Program-made: the position numbers and the translations under genes
Notes under the pieces: generated by a model
The model's input: the letters and a program-made list of their open reading frames with translations, nothing else
What the model was told of the DNA's origin: nothing
Database searches by the model: none
Part shown: positions 1 through 7,084 of the stretch, piece after piece
Layout of the letters: each line of letters begins with the position of its first letter
Numbering within the stretch: position 1 is the first letter of the stretch
DNA from: CAYLNK01 sp964384675
Lineage (GTDB): Bacteria; Acidobacteriota; Thermoanaerobaculia; UBA5066
Length of the DNA stretch: 15,384 bases
Assembly: GCA_964384675.1 (NCBI GenBank)
Contig: CAYLNK010000143.1
Location: 1 to 15,384 of the forward strand
Direction of reading: 5' to 3'

Positions 1-2253
1 CAAGGCCGGGCCGCGCCGCCTGCCCCCGCGCTCCGGGAGCTCGCGCACCTGCGCCGGCGCGTCGCGGAGCTCGAGCCTCTCGAGATCGAGGGGAAGCGCT
101 CCCGGCTGGAGATCCGGGTCCTGGCGCGGGCCCTCCGGACGATCCCCGAGCCGGTGGCGATCGCCGACATGCAGGGCTCGATCCTCTTCGTCAGCGAGGC
201 GTTCCTGAAGCTGTACGGGTTCGAGAGCGAGGACGAGCTCGTCGGGCAGTCCAGCCACATGCTGCGGGCCCCCGGCAGCGAGCCGCCACCCGGGGAGTCG
301 ATCCTCGCCGCGACCCTCCAGAAGGGGTGGCGCGGGGAGCTGATGAACCGGCGGAAGGACGGGACCGTCTTCCCGATCCTCCTCTCCACGTCGGTCGTGC
401 GGGACGAAGCGGGGTGGCCCGTCGCCATCGTGAGCGTCGCCAAGGACCTGACCGAGGCCAAGCGCTCCGAGGCCGCCCTGAAGCGGCACGACGAGTACCT
501 CGCCGCGCTCCACGAGACCGCTCTCGGGCTGATGCGGCGGCTCAGCCTGAAGGATCTGCTCCAGGCCATCATCGCCCGCGCGGCGGCCCTGGTCGGCACC
601 GACCACGGCTACATCTACACGCTGAGCGGCGACGGCTCGCAGATGGAGATGGGCGTCGCGATCGGGGCGGTGAAGAACCTCGGCCACTACAGCATCAAGC
701 CGGGCGAAGGCGTCGGCGGGCGCGTCTGGCAATCGGGCGAGCCGCTGGTCGTCGACGACTACGGTCGCTGGGAGGGACGCCTCCCGGTGAACAGCGATCA
801 GGTGGCCCAGGCCACGGTGGGCGTCCCGCTGAAATCCGGCTCGCAGGTCGTCGGGGTGATCGGGCTCCTCGCCATGGACGAGGGCCGCCGGTTCGGGGAG
901 GAGGACGTCGCCCTCCTCAGCCGGTTCGCCCAGCTGGCGGCGATCGCGCTCGACAACGCCCGGCTCTTCTCCACCGAGCGGGACGCCCGCGAGCACGCCG
1001 AGACGCTGCAGGCCGCCACCCAGGCCCTCTCCGGCACGCTCGACCTGCAGCTCGTCTTCGACACCATCCTGAACGAGCTGCAGAAGGTGGTCCCGCACAA
1101 CAGCGCCTCGGTGCAGCAGCTCTCCGGCGACCGGCTGACGATCATCGGCGGGCACGGGTTCGCGAACCCGGACGAGATCCTGGGTCTCTCGTTCGAGCTC
1201 GACAACCCCGACTCGCCCAACGGCGAGGTCGTCAAGTCGCGACGGCCGATGATCCTGGCCGACGCGGGCGAGAGGTACGCCGAGTTCCGCTCCGACGCCC
1301 ACGCCGGCACCGGCGTGCGTTCGTGGATGGGGGTCCCGCTCCTCTTCGGGGACCGCGTGCTCGGGATGATCTCGGTGGAGAAGCGCGAGCCCGCCTTCTA
1401 CACCGAGAAGCACGTGGCGCTGGCCCAGGCGTTCGCGGCCCAGGCGGCGATCGCCATCGAGAACGCCCGCCTCTACACGGCGGCCCAGGAGGAGCTGGCC
1501 GAGCGGAAGCAGACGGAGATCGAGCTGCAGCGGGCCAAGGAGGCGGCCGAGGCCGGGAGCCGGGCCAAGAGCGCGTTCCTCGCCAACATGAGCCACGAGC
1601 TGCGAACGCCGCTGAACGCCATCATCGGCTACTCGGAGCTCCTCCAGGAGCAGGCCGCGGCTCAGGGCACGTCCGAGTCCCTGCCCGACCTCGCCAAGAT
1701 CCACTCCGCCGGAAAGCACCTCCTGGCGCTCATCAACGACATCCTCGACCTCTCCAAGATCGAGGCCGGGAAGATGGAGCTGGCGGCCGCGCCGTTCGAG
1801 GTGGCGCCGCTGGTCGCGGACGTGGTCGCCACGCTCGGCCCGCTCGTCGAGCGGAACGGGAACACGCTGGAGGTGGTCGTCGCGCCCGAGCCCGGTTCGC
1901 TCTGCCAGGACCGCCTCCGGGTGCAGCAGGTTCTCTACAACCTCCTGTCGAACGCGACCAAGTTCACCGAGAAGGGGCGGATCACCCTGGCCGTGGCGGC
2001 CACGGAGCAGGACGGCGCGGCGGGCGTCCGCTTCGCGGTCTCCGACACCGGGATCGGGATGAGCCCCGGGGAGCGGGCCCGCCTCTTCCAGCCGTTCTCG
2101 CAGGTCGACGCGTCCACGTCGCGCAAGTACGGCGGGACGGGCCTGGGCCTCGTCATCAGCCGCCGCCTCTGCCAGCTGATGGGCGGTGACATCACGGTCG
2201 AGAGCGAGCGCGGCAAGGGGTCGACGTTCACGGTCTTCCTGCCGCGGGAGTAG
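1..2253 (+). CDS. PAS-GAF-GAF sensor histidine kinase, 5'-partial
   Basis: The protein is a soluble-looking sensor kinase that would autophosphorylate on His and pass the phosphate to a response regulator not seen here. The reading frame is open to the left window edge. A GTG at 154 falls inside the PAS fold (PEPVAIADMQGSILFVSEAF), so it is not the true start, and the visible upstream residues are charged and coiled-coil-like (LRRRVAELEPLEIEG). Order by base: PAS/PAC about 130-460, GAF1 about 555-970, GAF2 about 1045-1480, helical linker 1485-1565, then the dimerisation/phosphoacceptor domain with H-box MSHELRTPLNAIIGY (His codon 1594-1596). The ATPase domain follows, with N-box NLLSNATKF, DTGIGM and GGTGLGL, ending at TAG 2253. 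There is no receiver domain and no membrane segment in the visible part. The ligands of the GAF domains cannot be told; no phytochrome-type PHY domain was seen. It converges on the exonuclease gene 12 bases away. Confidence 0.93.
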   Translation, partial: QGRAAPPAPALRELAHLRRRVAELEPLEIEGKRSRLEIRVLARALRTIPEPVAIADMQGSILFVSEAFLKLYGFESEDELVGQSSHMLRAPGSEPPPGESILAATLQKGWRGELMNRRKDGTVFPILLSTSVVRDEAGWPVAIVSVAKDLTEAKRSEAALKRHDEYLAALHETALGLMRRLSLKDLLQAIIARAAALVGTDHGYIYTLSGDGSQMEMGVAIGAVKNLGHYSIKPGEGVGGRVWQSGEPLVVDDYGRWEGRLPVNSDQVAQATVGVPLKSGSQVVGVIGLLAMDEGRRFGEEDVALLSRFAQLAAIALDNARLFSTERDAREHAETLQAATQALSGTLDLQLVFDTILNELQKVVPHNSASVQQLSGDRLTIIGGHGFANPDEILGLSFELDNPDSPNGEVVKSRRPMILADAGERYAEFRSDAHAGTGVRSWMGVPLLFGDRVLGMISVEKREPAFYTEKHVALAQAFAAQAAIAIENARLYTAAQEELAERKQTEIELQRAKEAAEAGSRAKSAFLANMSHELRTPLNAIIGYSELLQEQAAAQGTSESLPDLAKIHSAGKHLLALINDILDLSKIEAGKMELAAAPFEVAPLVADVVATLGPLVERNGNTLEVVVAPEPGSLCQDRLRVQQVLYNLLSNATKFTEKGRITLAVAATEQDGAAGVRFAVSDTGIGMSPGERARLFQPFSQVDASTSRKYGGTGLGLVISRRLCQLMGGDITVESERGKGSTFTVFLPRE

Positions 2254-2265
2254 CGTCCTCGTGCC

Positions 2266-2829
2266 TCAGCGGCGCGTCGACCCCAGGTTCTCCGCCAGCA
2301 TGTTGCAGAAGAGCGCGCCCTGCTCCACCGCGTCGTCGAGCGCCACGTGGGTGTGCGGCAGCGGGTCGAACCACCTCTCCGGCATGCTCCGTTTCGAGGT
2401 CTCGCGGAACGGCGTCTTCAGGACCGCCATCGCGTAGCTCTTGATGTCGAGGGCGGAGTGGCTGAACGGGCGCTCCCCCGTGAAGCGGACCAGGTACCAG
2501 TAGACGAAGAGGAAGTCGAAGCCGGCCGGGTAGGCGACGAAGACGGGGCGCCCGGGCAGCGTCCTCAGCCAGCCGAGGTAGCGGCGCATCGCGGCCTCGG
2601 GAGTCTCCTGGTCGCGGCGCGAGGCGTCCCACGCGGCCTGGTTCTCCGCCCACCACGCCATCGTCTCGGGATGGCCCGACGCGCCCGGCAGCGTCTCGAG
2701 GTTGGCGGTGAACGTCGACAGGAGCGTCTTGTCGGCCGTGTACGCCGCCGACGCCAGGCTCAGCATGGAGTGCGGACCCGGGATCGGACCGTCCGTCTCG
2801 ACGTCGGTGCTGACGTACGTCTCGCTCAC
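2266..2829 (-). CDS. DEDDh-family 3'-5' exonuclease (DnaQ/RNase T-like)
   Basis: A 187-residue single-domain protein with the DEDDh exonuclease motifs, predicted to remove nucleotides from 3' ends of DNA or RNA using two metal ions. Visible motifs are ExoI TDVETDG (Asp9, Glu11), ExoII around AGFDFLF (Asp105) and ExoIII HVALDDAVEQG (His161, Asp166), so all four acidic ligands and the catalytic His are present. Length suits a stand-alone DnaQ-fold nuclease; no polymerase or helicase domain is attached. The start is a GTG four bases after the stop of the FHA kinase gene, with no Shine-Dalgarno of its own that I can see. Translation is therefore probably coupled to the kinase. The only alternative is the much later Met22, which would delete ExoI. 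Substrate (DNA, RNA or small oligonucleotides) cannot be decided; it is not clearly oligoribonuclease. The family call is firm, the biological role open. Confidence 0.88.
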   Translation of the reverse strand: MSETYVSTDVETDGPIPGPHSMLSLASAAYTADKTLLSTFTANLETLPGASGHPETMAWWAENQAAWDASRRDQETPEAAMRRYLGWLRTLPGRPVFVAYPAGFDFLFVYWYLVRFTGERPFSHSALDIKSYAMAVLKTPFRETSKRSMPERWFDPLPHTHVALDDAVEQGALFCNMLAENLGSTRR

Positions 2830-2833
2830 CGGC

Positions 2834-4549
2834 TCAGGAGGAGGACGCCGGGGCGACCGCGGCGACGTCGCCCGTCCCGGTGGCGTCCGTCGGCGGCTGC
2901 GCCGGGAGGTCGACGCGGAACGTCGTGCCCTTCCCCGGCTCGCTCTCCACGCTGATCTCGCCCCCCATCATCTCGCAGAGCCGCCGGCTGATTGCGAGGC
3001 CCAGTCCCGTGCCGCCGTACTTCTTGGAGGTCTGCGGGTCGGCCTGGGAGAAGGGCTGGAAGATGCGGCTGAGCTGCTCCGCGGACATCCCGATGCCGGT
3101 ATCGGCGACGAGGAACGTGATCCGGGCGAGGCCGTTGGCGGCGTCCCGGTGACAGCTCACCGTGATCGAGCCCTCGTTCGTGAACTTGGCCGCATTGGAG
3201 AGGAGGTTGAAGAGGATCTGCTTGACCCGCGTCGGGTCGCCGTCCATGGAGCCGATCTCCTCCAGCCCCTCGACCGTCAAGGCGTTGCGGTTCCGCTCCA
3301 CGAGCGGGACCACCATGGACGAGACCTCCTCCACCGCCCCGGCCACGGGGAACGTCTCGCGGCCGATCGTCATCTTCCCGGCCTCGATCTTCGAGAGGTC
3401 GAGGACGTCGTTGATGAGGACCAGGAGATGCCGTCCCGCGGCGGAGACCTTCTGGACGTCGGGCACGAGCTCGCCGAAGTCCCGCTCCGCGAGCTCGTCC
3501 TGGAGGATCTCCGCGTAGCCGAGGATCGCGTTCAGGGGCGTGCGCAGCTCGTGGCTCATCCGGGCCAGGAAGTCGCTCTTCTTCTGGTTGGCTTCCTCGG
3601 CCGCGTCGCGCGCCAGGCGCAGCTCCTCGCCGCGACGCCGCTCCTCCTGGAGCCGCGCGGTGCGGAGCTTGATGGCCGCGCTGTTGGCGAGAGCCGTGGC
3701 CAGGCGGAGGTCCTCCTCGTCGAAGGCGCGGCGGCGCAGCTTCACGTCGAGGTACACCATGCCCATCACCTCGTCGTCGGCGTACAGGGGCGCCGCGAGG
3801 CACGACGAGATGCCGTGGAGCTGGAGCGACTCGGCCACGACCGGCGCGGCGACCTGGTCGGGCGTCGCCACGTAGAGGGCGCCGCGCTTCTCGCCGAGCA
3901 CGGCCTCGACGACCGTGCGGGAAAGGTAGAGGTCGGACGGCTCGACGCCGTCGGCGAAGCGGGAGACGACCTCGCGCAGCTCGCCGCCCGCCTCGCGGAC
4001 GAGGATCACGCCGCGGTCGGCCTGGAGGAAGTCGAAGAGGCGGTCGACGATGAGCTGGAACAGCTCCTCGGGCTTCCGCTCGTGGAGGAGCTCCTTGGAC
4101 ACCTCGTACAGGATCTCGAGCACCTGGCTGCGGCGCTGGAGCAAGGCGCCGGCCGACGGGACGTCGGCGCTCCGCTGCGGGACGAGCTTGTCGCTGGAGA
4201 AGAACTTCAGGCTGTCGGCGGCCGTGTCCTCGTCCTCGACCACGACCTTGGTGGTGGAGGCGTCCTCCAGGGTGAGCGTGGTGTTCCCGAGGCTGACGCG
4301 GTCCCCCTTCTTCAGCGTGGCGCGCTCGTTCACGCGCCGGCCGTTCACGAAGGTGCCGAAGTGCGAGCCGAGGTCCTCCACGTGGATCGCGCCGCCGTCG
4401 CCCAGGATCAGGCGGGCGTGCAGCCGTGAGGCCGAAGGGTCCTGGATCGAGATGTCGGCCTTCCCGGAACGCCCCACGGTATAGCCGGACGCGTCGAGCG
4501 TCAGGACTCGCACGGACTCCTGAGGGACCGCGATCCGGAGCTGGAACAC
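2834..4549 (-). CDS. FHA-GAF sensor histidine kinase
   Basis: A cytoplasmic hybrid of a phosphopeptide-recognition module and a histidine kinase, 571 residues. FHA domain about 18-97 has GRSGKADI, SASRLHARL and FVNGRRV, which correspond to the phosphothreonine-binding loop residues (Gly-Arg, Ser-x-x-His, Asn-Gly). A GAF domain spans about 153-300, followed by a helical linker. The DHp domain has MSHELRTPLNAILGY (phosphoacceptor His333). The ATPase domain has NLLSNAAKF, VADTGIGM, FQPFSQ and GGTGLGLAISRRL (about 435-549), with a low-complexity Pro/Ala/Thr tail. No membrane segment and no receiver domain. GTG 4549 is the first possible start after an in-frame TAG four codons upstream; no clear Shine-Dalgarno. 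FHA on a His kinase suggests input from a Ser/Thr kinase pathway (inference). It lies 24 bases downstream of the dehydrogenase gene and 4 bases upstream of the exonuclease. Its core closely resembles that of the kinase at the left edge. Confidence 0.93.
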   Translation of the reverse strand: MFQLRIAVPQESVRVLTLDASGYTVGRSGKADISIQDPSASRLHARLILGDGGAIHVEDLGSHFGTFVNGRRVNERATLKKGDRVSLGNTTLTLEDASTTKVVVEDEDTAADSLKFFSSDKLVPQRSADVPSAGALLQRRSQVLEILYEVSKELLHERKPEELFQLIVDRLFDFLQADRGVILVREAGGELREVVSRFADGVEPSDLYLSRTVVEAVLGEKRGALYVATPDQVAAPVVAESLQLHGISSCLAAPLYADDEVMGMVYLDVKLRRRAFDEEDLRLATALANSAAIKLRTARLQEERRRGEELRLARDAAEEANQKKSDFLARMSHELRTPLNAILGYAEILQDELAERDFGELVPDVQKVSAAGRHLLVLINDVLDLSKIEAGKMTIGRETFPVAGAVEEVSSMVVPLVERNRNALTVEGLEEIGSMDGDPTRVKQILFNLLSNAAKFTNEGSITVSCHRDAANGLARITFLVADTGIGMSAEQLSRIFQPFSQADPQTSKKYGGTGLGLAISRRLCEMMGGEISVESEPGKGTTFRVDLPAQPPTDATGTGDVAAVAPASSS

Positions 4550-4573
4550 GCGTGGAGTCTAGCCCGGAAGCGG

Positions 4574-7066
4574 CTACTGGAAATACCCGACCACGTCGAG
4601 GATCAGGTGGGCGCCCGGAGGTACGGACGGCATGTCGCACTGCACGCTGATCCCCCCCGCCTGGGAGAGCGCGAGGATCGCGTTGTTGGCGCGGATGAGA
4701 CCCGGTCCCCAGTTCAGGGTGCTGGTCGACGGCGGCACGGCTCCCTGGGGGAAGACCCGGAAGTTCCCTCCCGCGGGCGGGGAGACCACGGTGAGGTTCG
4801 AGACCACCGAGGTGGCGCCTGCCGGGATCCCGCACCGCCCCGACACCGTGAACGACCGCGTCGCGCCGCCGGGGATGGCCGGGCCGCCGTAGGGGCCGTC
4901 CGGGTCCCGCGTGTCGAGGACCCGGCACGGGGCCACGGTGTGAAGCGCGAGGCCCGGGGGCGGGGCCACCGTGAACGTGGCGGTGTAGGTCGCCGCGGCG
5001 GCCGGCGTCGTGATCGCGTGGCTCGCGGCCCCGCCGTCGGACCAGGAGCCGAAGACGTACGGGGTCGACTGGAAGGTCTGGGCCGCCGCCGCCGCGTTGA
5101 GGACGTAGCCGACCCACGACACGACCGTCTGGGGGCCGGTGAGGGCCGTCCCGTTCACCGTGAGGGCAAGCCCCGCGGGGACGGTCGCGAACGTGACGTT
5201 CACCTTGGCGGGAAGGAAGCTCCGCGTGACCGTGGCCGGCGTGCCGTCCGAGTCGGTCGCGGTGAGCCGGACCTCGAGGTAGCTGTTCGTGGCGGCGAGG
5301 AGGTCCTCCGGCGCCGGCGCCGTCAGGGCGATCCCGTTGCCGGAGACCGGTCCGAGGAACGGGTGCGTGTGGACGTCGTGGTGGAGGAGGACGGTCCAGC
5401 TCAGCGCGCTCGCCGGGAGGGCGCCGTCCTGCGCGTCCGACGCGGTGCCGGTGAGGCTCACGTTCTGTCCGACCGTGAACGTCGCGCCGGCCGCGGGCAC
5501 CGTGATGACCGGGACCGGCGCCGTATTTCCCGACGAGATCTGCTTCGTGACCGGGGCCGACGTCGCGCCGTGATCGTCCTCCACGGTCAGCTGGGCGGTG
5601 TAGCTCCCGACGGCGTAGGTGTGGCTGGTGGTCGGCCCGGCGGTCGTCTGGGTGCCCCCGTCGCCGAAGACCCAGTGGTAGGTCAACGTGTCGCCGACGT
5701 CCGGGTCGCTGCTCGCCGAGCCGTCGAAGGAGACGAGGAGCGGCGCGTTGCCGGAGGTCGGGTTCGCCGTCATCGACGCCGTCGGGTCCTGGTTCTGAGC
5801 GGTCGACGTGTCGTCGATCCGTCGCACCTGGCCGCCCCCGGCGTACGTCGTGTAGTAGAGCGACTGGGTCGCGCCGAACGGTCCGAACGCCATCGCGACC
5901 GCGCTGCTCGAGCCGAGACCCGTCGCGAAGTCCTGGGCCCCGAACGTCGGGCCGCTCGGCACCAGCTTGAAGATCGAGCCGCAGACGTAATCGGAGAAGA
6001 GGTAGAGCCCCTGGTAGGCCGGCGGCCAGACCCCCGACGGCACGAACGCGCCCCCCGTGATCGAGTTGCACCCGGAGCTGGTGGTGCCCGGCACGGTGAT
6101 GGAGTGCCGGTAGCTGTAGATCGGGTTCGTCATCCCCGCGGGCGGCGCGCCGCAGTCCGACGTGGAGCCGTTCGCGCACCCGCCCTCCCGCACGTTCCAG
6201 CCGTAGTCGGCCCCGGCGACGCTCAGGTCGATCTCCTCCCAGACGTTCTGTCCGACGTCGTTGACGTAGAACGTCGACGTCCCCGGCTGGAAGGCGAAGC
6301 GGAACGGGTTGCGCAGGCCCCAGAGGTACATCTCGGCGCACGGCCCGGTTCCGGCGGGCACCCCGGCCGGGTCGCCGCAGCGGCGCGCCCCGGACGCCCC
6401 CGCCAGGGGGTTGTCGGGCGGCACGGTGCCGTCCGGGTTCACCCGCAGGATCTTGCCGGACAGGATGTCGAGGCGCCTGGAGTTGTCGTTCGCCCCTCCG
6501 CAGCTGCTGGAGCTCGTCAGCGAGCAGCCGCCGTCCCCGACCGAGACGTACAGCTTTCCGTCCGGTCCGAAGTGGAGGTCGCCGGCGTTGTGGTTCCCGT
6601 TCGGGGCCGGGATGTTGTCGACGAGGACGACCTCGGAGAGCGGGTCGATCACGTTCGAGGGCGGCAGCGTGAAGCGGGAGACGCGGTTCGGCGGCGAGTT
6701 GATCGGATCATTGGGCGGGCAGGAGCCCGATTTCTTGAACGAGTAGTACAGGTAGATGTACCCGTTGGTGGCGAACGACGGGTCGGGCACCACGCCCAGG
6801 AGCCCCCGCTCGAAGCCCGAGCAGATCACCGACGCGAGGTTCAGCGCCGGCGTCGGGAGGAGCGCCCCGTTCTGGTAGACGCGCAGCTGACCCGGCTGCG
6901 TCGTGATCAGGAGGCGGCCGTCGGGCGTGAACGCGATCTGGGTCGGCGACGCCACGGTGGCCACCAGGTTGTCCGTGAACCCGGCCGGGACCGTGGCGCC
7001 CGCCGGCAGGCCCGGGGTGAGGAGGGCCGCGAGGAGCGTGAGCGCGACGGCTCTGGACGTCGACAT
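4574..7066 (-). CDS. Secreted PQQ-dependent glucose/sorbosone dehydrogenase-like protein with PKD, Ig-like and C-terminal VLDTR domains
   Basis: An 830-residue exported protein. Residues 1-24 look like a signal peptide (hydrophobic stretch, then PAGA). Residues about 26-418 form the six-bladed GSDH propeller: TPDGRLLITTQPGQLRVY, then NHNAGDLHFGPDGKLYVSVGDGG-type blade at 158-180. His159 fits the catalytic base of soluble glucose dehydrogenase, and LRNPFR (Arg252, Asn253) fits the PQQ-contacting pair. A PKD domain follows at about 427-511 (FDGSASSDPD, HWVFGDGG), an Ig-like domain at about 514-618, and a Trp-Ser-Asp-Gly-Gly repeat-type domain at about 621-700. The end (705-830) is a domain running from APCRVLDTR to ILDVVGYF. 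The predicted role is oxidation of a sugar or aldehyde outside the cytoplasm with PQQ; substrate unknown and no pqq genes are nearby. The start is ATG with GGAAGGAAGG upstream. It lies 18 bases after the ABC exporter gene. Propeller identity is firm; catalysis is inferred. Confidence 0.9.
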   Translation of the reverse strand: MSTSRAVALTLLAALLTPGLPAGATVPAGFTDNLVATVASPTQIAFTPDGRLLITTQPGQLRVYQNGALLPTPALNLASVICSGFERGLLGVVPDPSFATNGYIYLYYSFKKSGSCPPNDPINSPPNRVSRFTLPPSNVIDPLSEVVLVDNIPAPNGNHNAGDLHFGPDGKLYVSVGDGGCSLTSSSSCGGANDNSRRLDILSGKILRVNPDGTVPPDNPLAGASGARRCGDPAGVPAGTGPCAEMYLWGLRNPFRFAFQPGTSTFYVNDVGQNVWEEIDLSVAGADYGWNVREGGCANGSTSDCGAPPAGMTNPIYSYRHSITVPGTTSSGCNSITGGAFVPSGVWPPAYQGLYLFSDYVCGSIFKLVPSGPTFGAQDFATGLGSSSAVAMAFGPFGATQSLYYTTYAGGGQVRRIDDTSTAQNQDPTASMTANPTSGNAPLLVSFDGSASSDPDVGDTLTYHWVFGDGGTQTTAGPTTSHTYAVGSYTAQLTVEDDHGATSAPVTKQISSGNTAPVPVITVPAAGATFTVGQNVSLTGTASDAQDGALPASALSWTVLLHHDVHTHPFLGPVSGNGIALTAPAPEDLLAATNSYLEVRLTATDSDGTPATVTRSFLPAKVNVTFATVPAGLALTVNGTALTGPQTVVSWVGYVLNAAAAAQTFQSTPYVFGSWSDGGAASHAITTPAAAATYTATFTVAPPPGLALHTVAPCRVLDTRDPDGPYGGPAIPGGATRSFTVSGRCGIPAGATSVVSNLTVVSPPAGGNFRVFPQGAVPPSTSTLNWGPGLIRANNAILALSQAGGISVQCDMPSVPPGAHLILDVVGYFQ

Positions 7067-7071
7067 CGTGA

Positions 7072-7081
7072 CCTTCCTTCC
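7072..7081 (-). promoter_or_regulatory. Ribosome binding site of the dehydrogenase gene
   Basis: On the minus strand the sequence GGAAGGAAGG ends 5 bases before the ATG at 7066. It fills the short gap after the ABC exporter stop codon (TAG, 7087-7085) and supports both the chosen start and read-through transcription from the transporter genes. Confidence 0.6.
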
Positions 7082-7084
7082 GCC

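Noticed and set aside
154..156. GTG at 154 as true start of the left-edge kinase
   Set aside because: It falls inside the PAS fold and the frame is open with protein-like sequence to base 1, so the gene is cut by the window.
1..2253. Bacteriophytochrome identity for the left-edge kinase, given a heme-oxygenase-family gene in the window
   Set aside because: No PHY domain or recognisable bilin-binding Cys region was seen, and the genes are over 9 kb apart.
2254..2265. Terminator between the convergent left-edge kinase and exonuclease genes
   Set aside because: Only 12 bases, with no inverted repeat.
2826..6341. Long minus-strand frame of over 1,100 codons across the FHA kinase and dehydrogenase
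   Set aside because: It is a shadow of the two real genes in another frame; composition is Arg/Pro/Gly-rich without domains.
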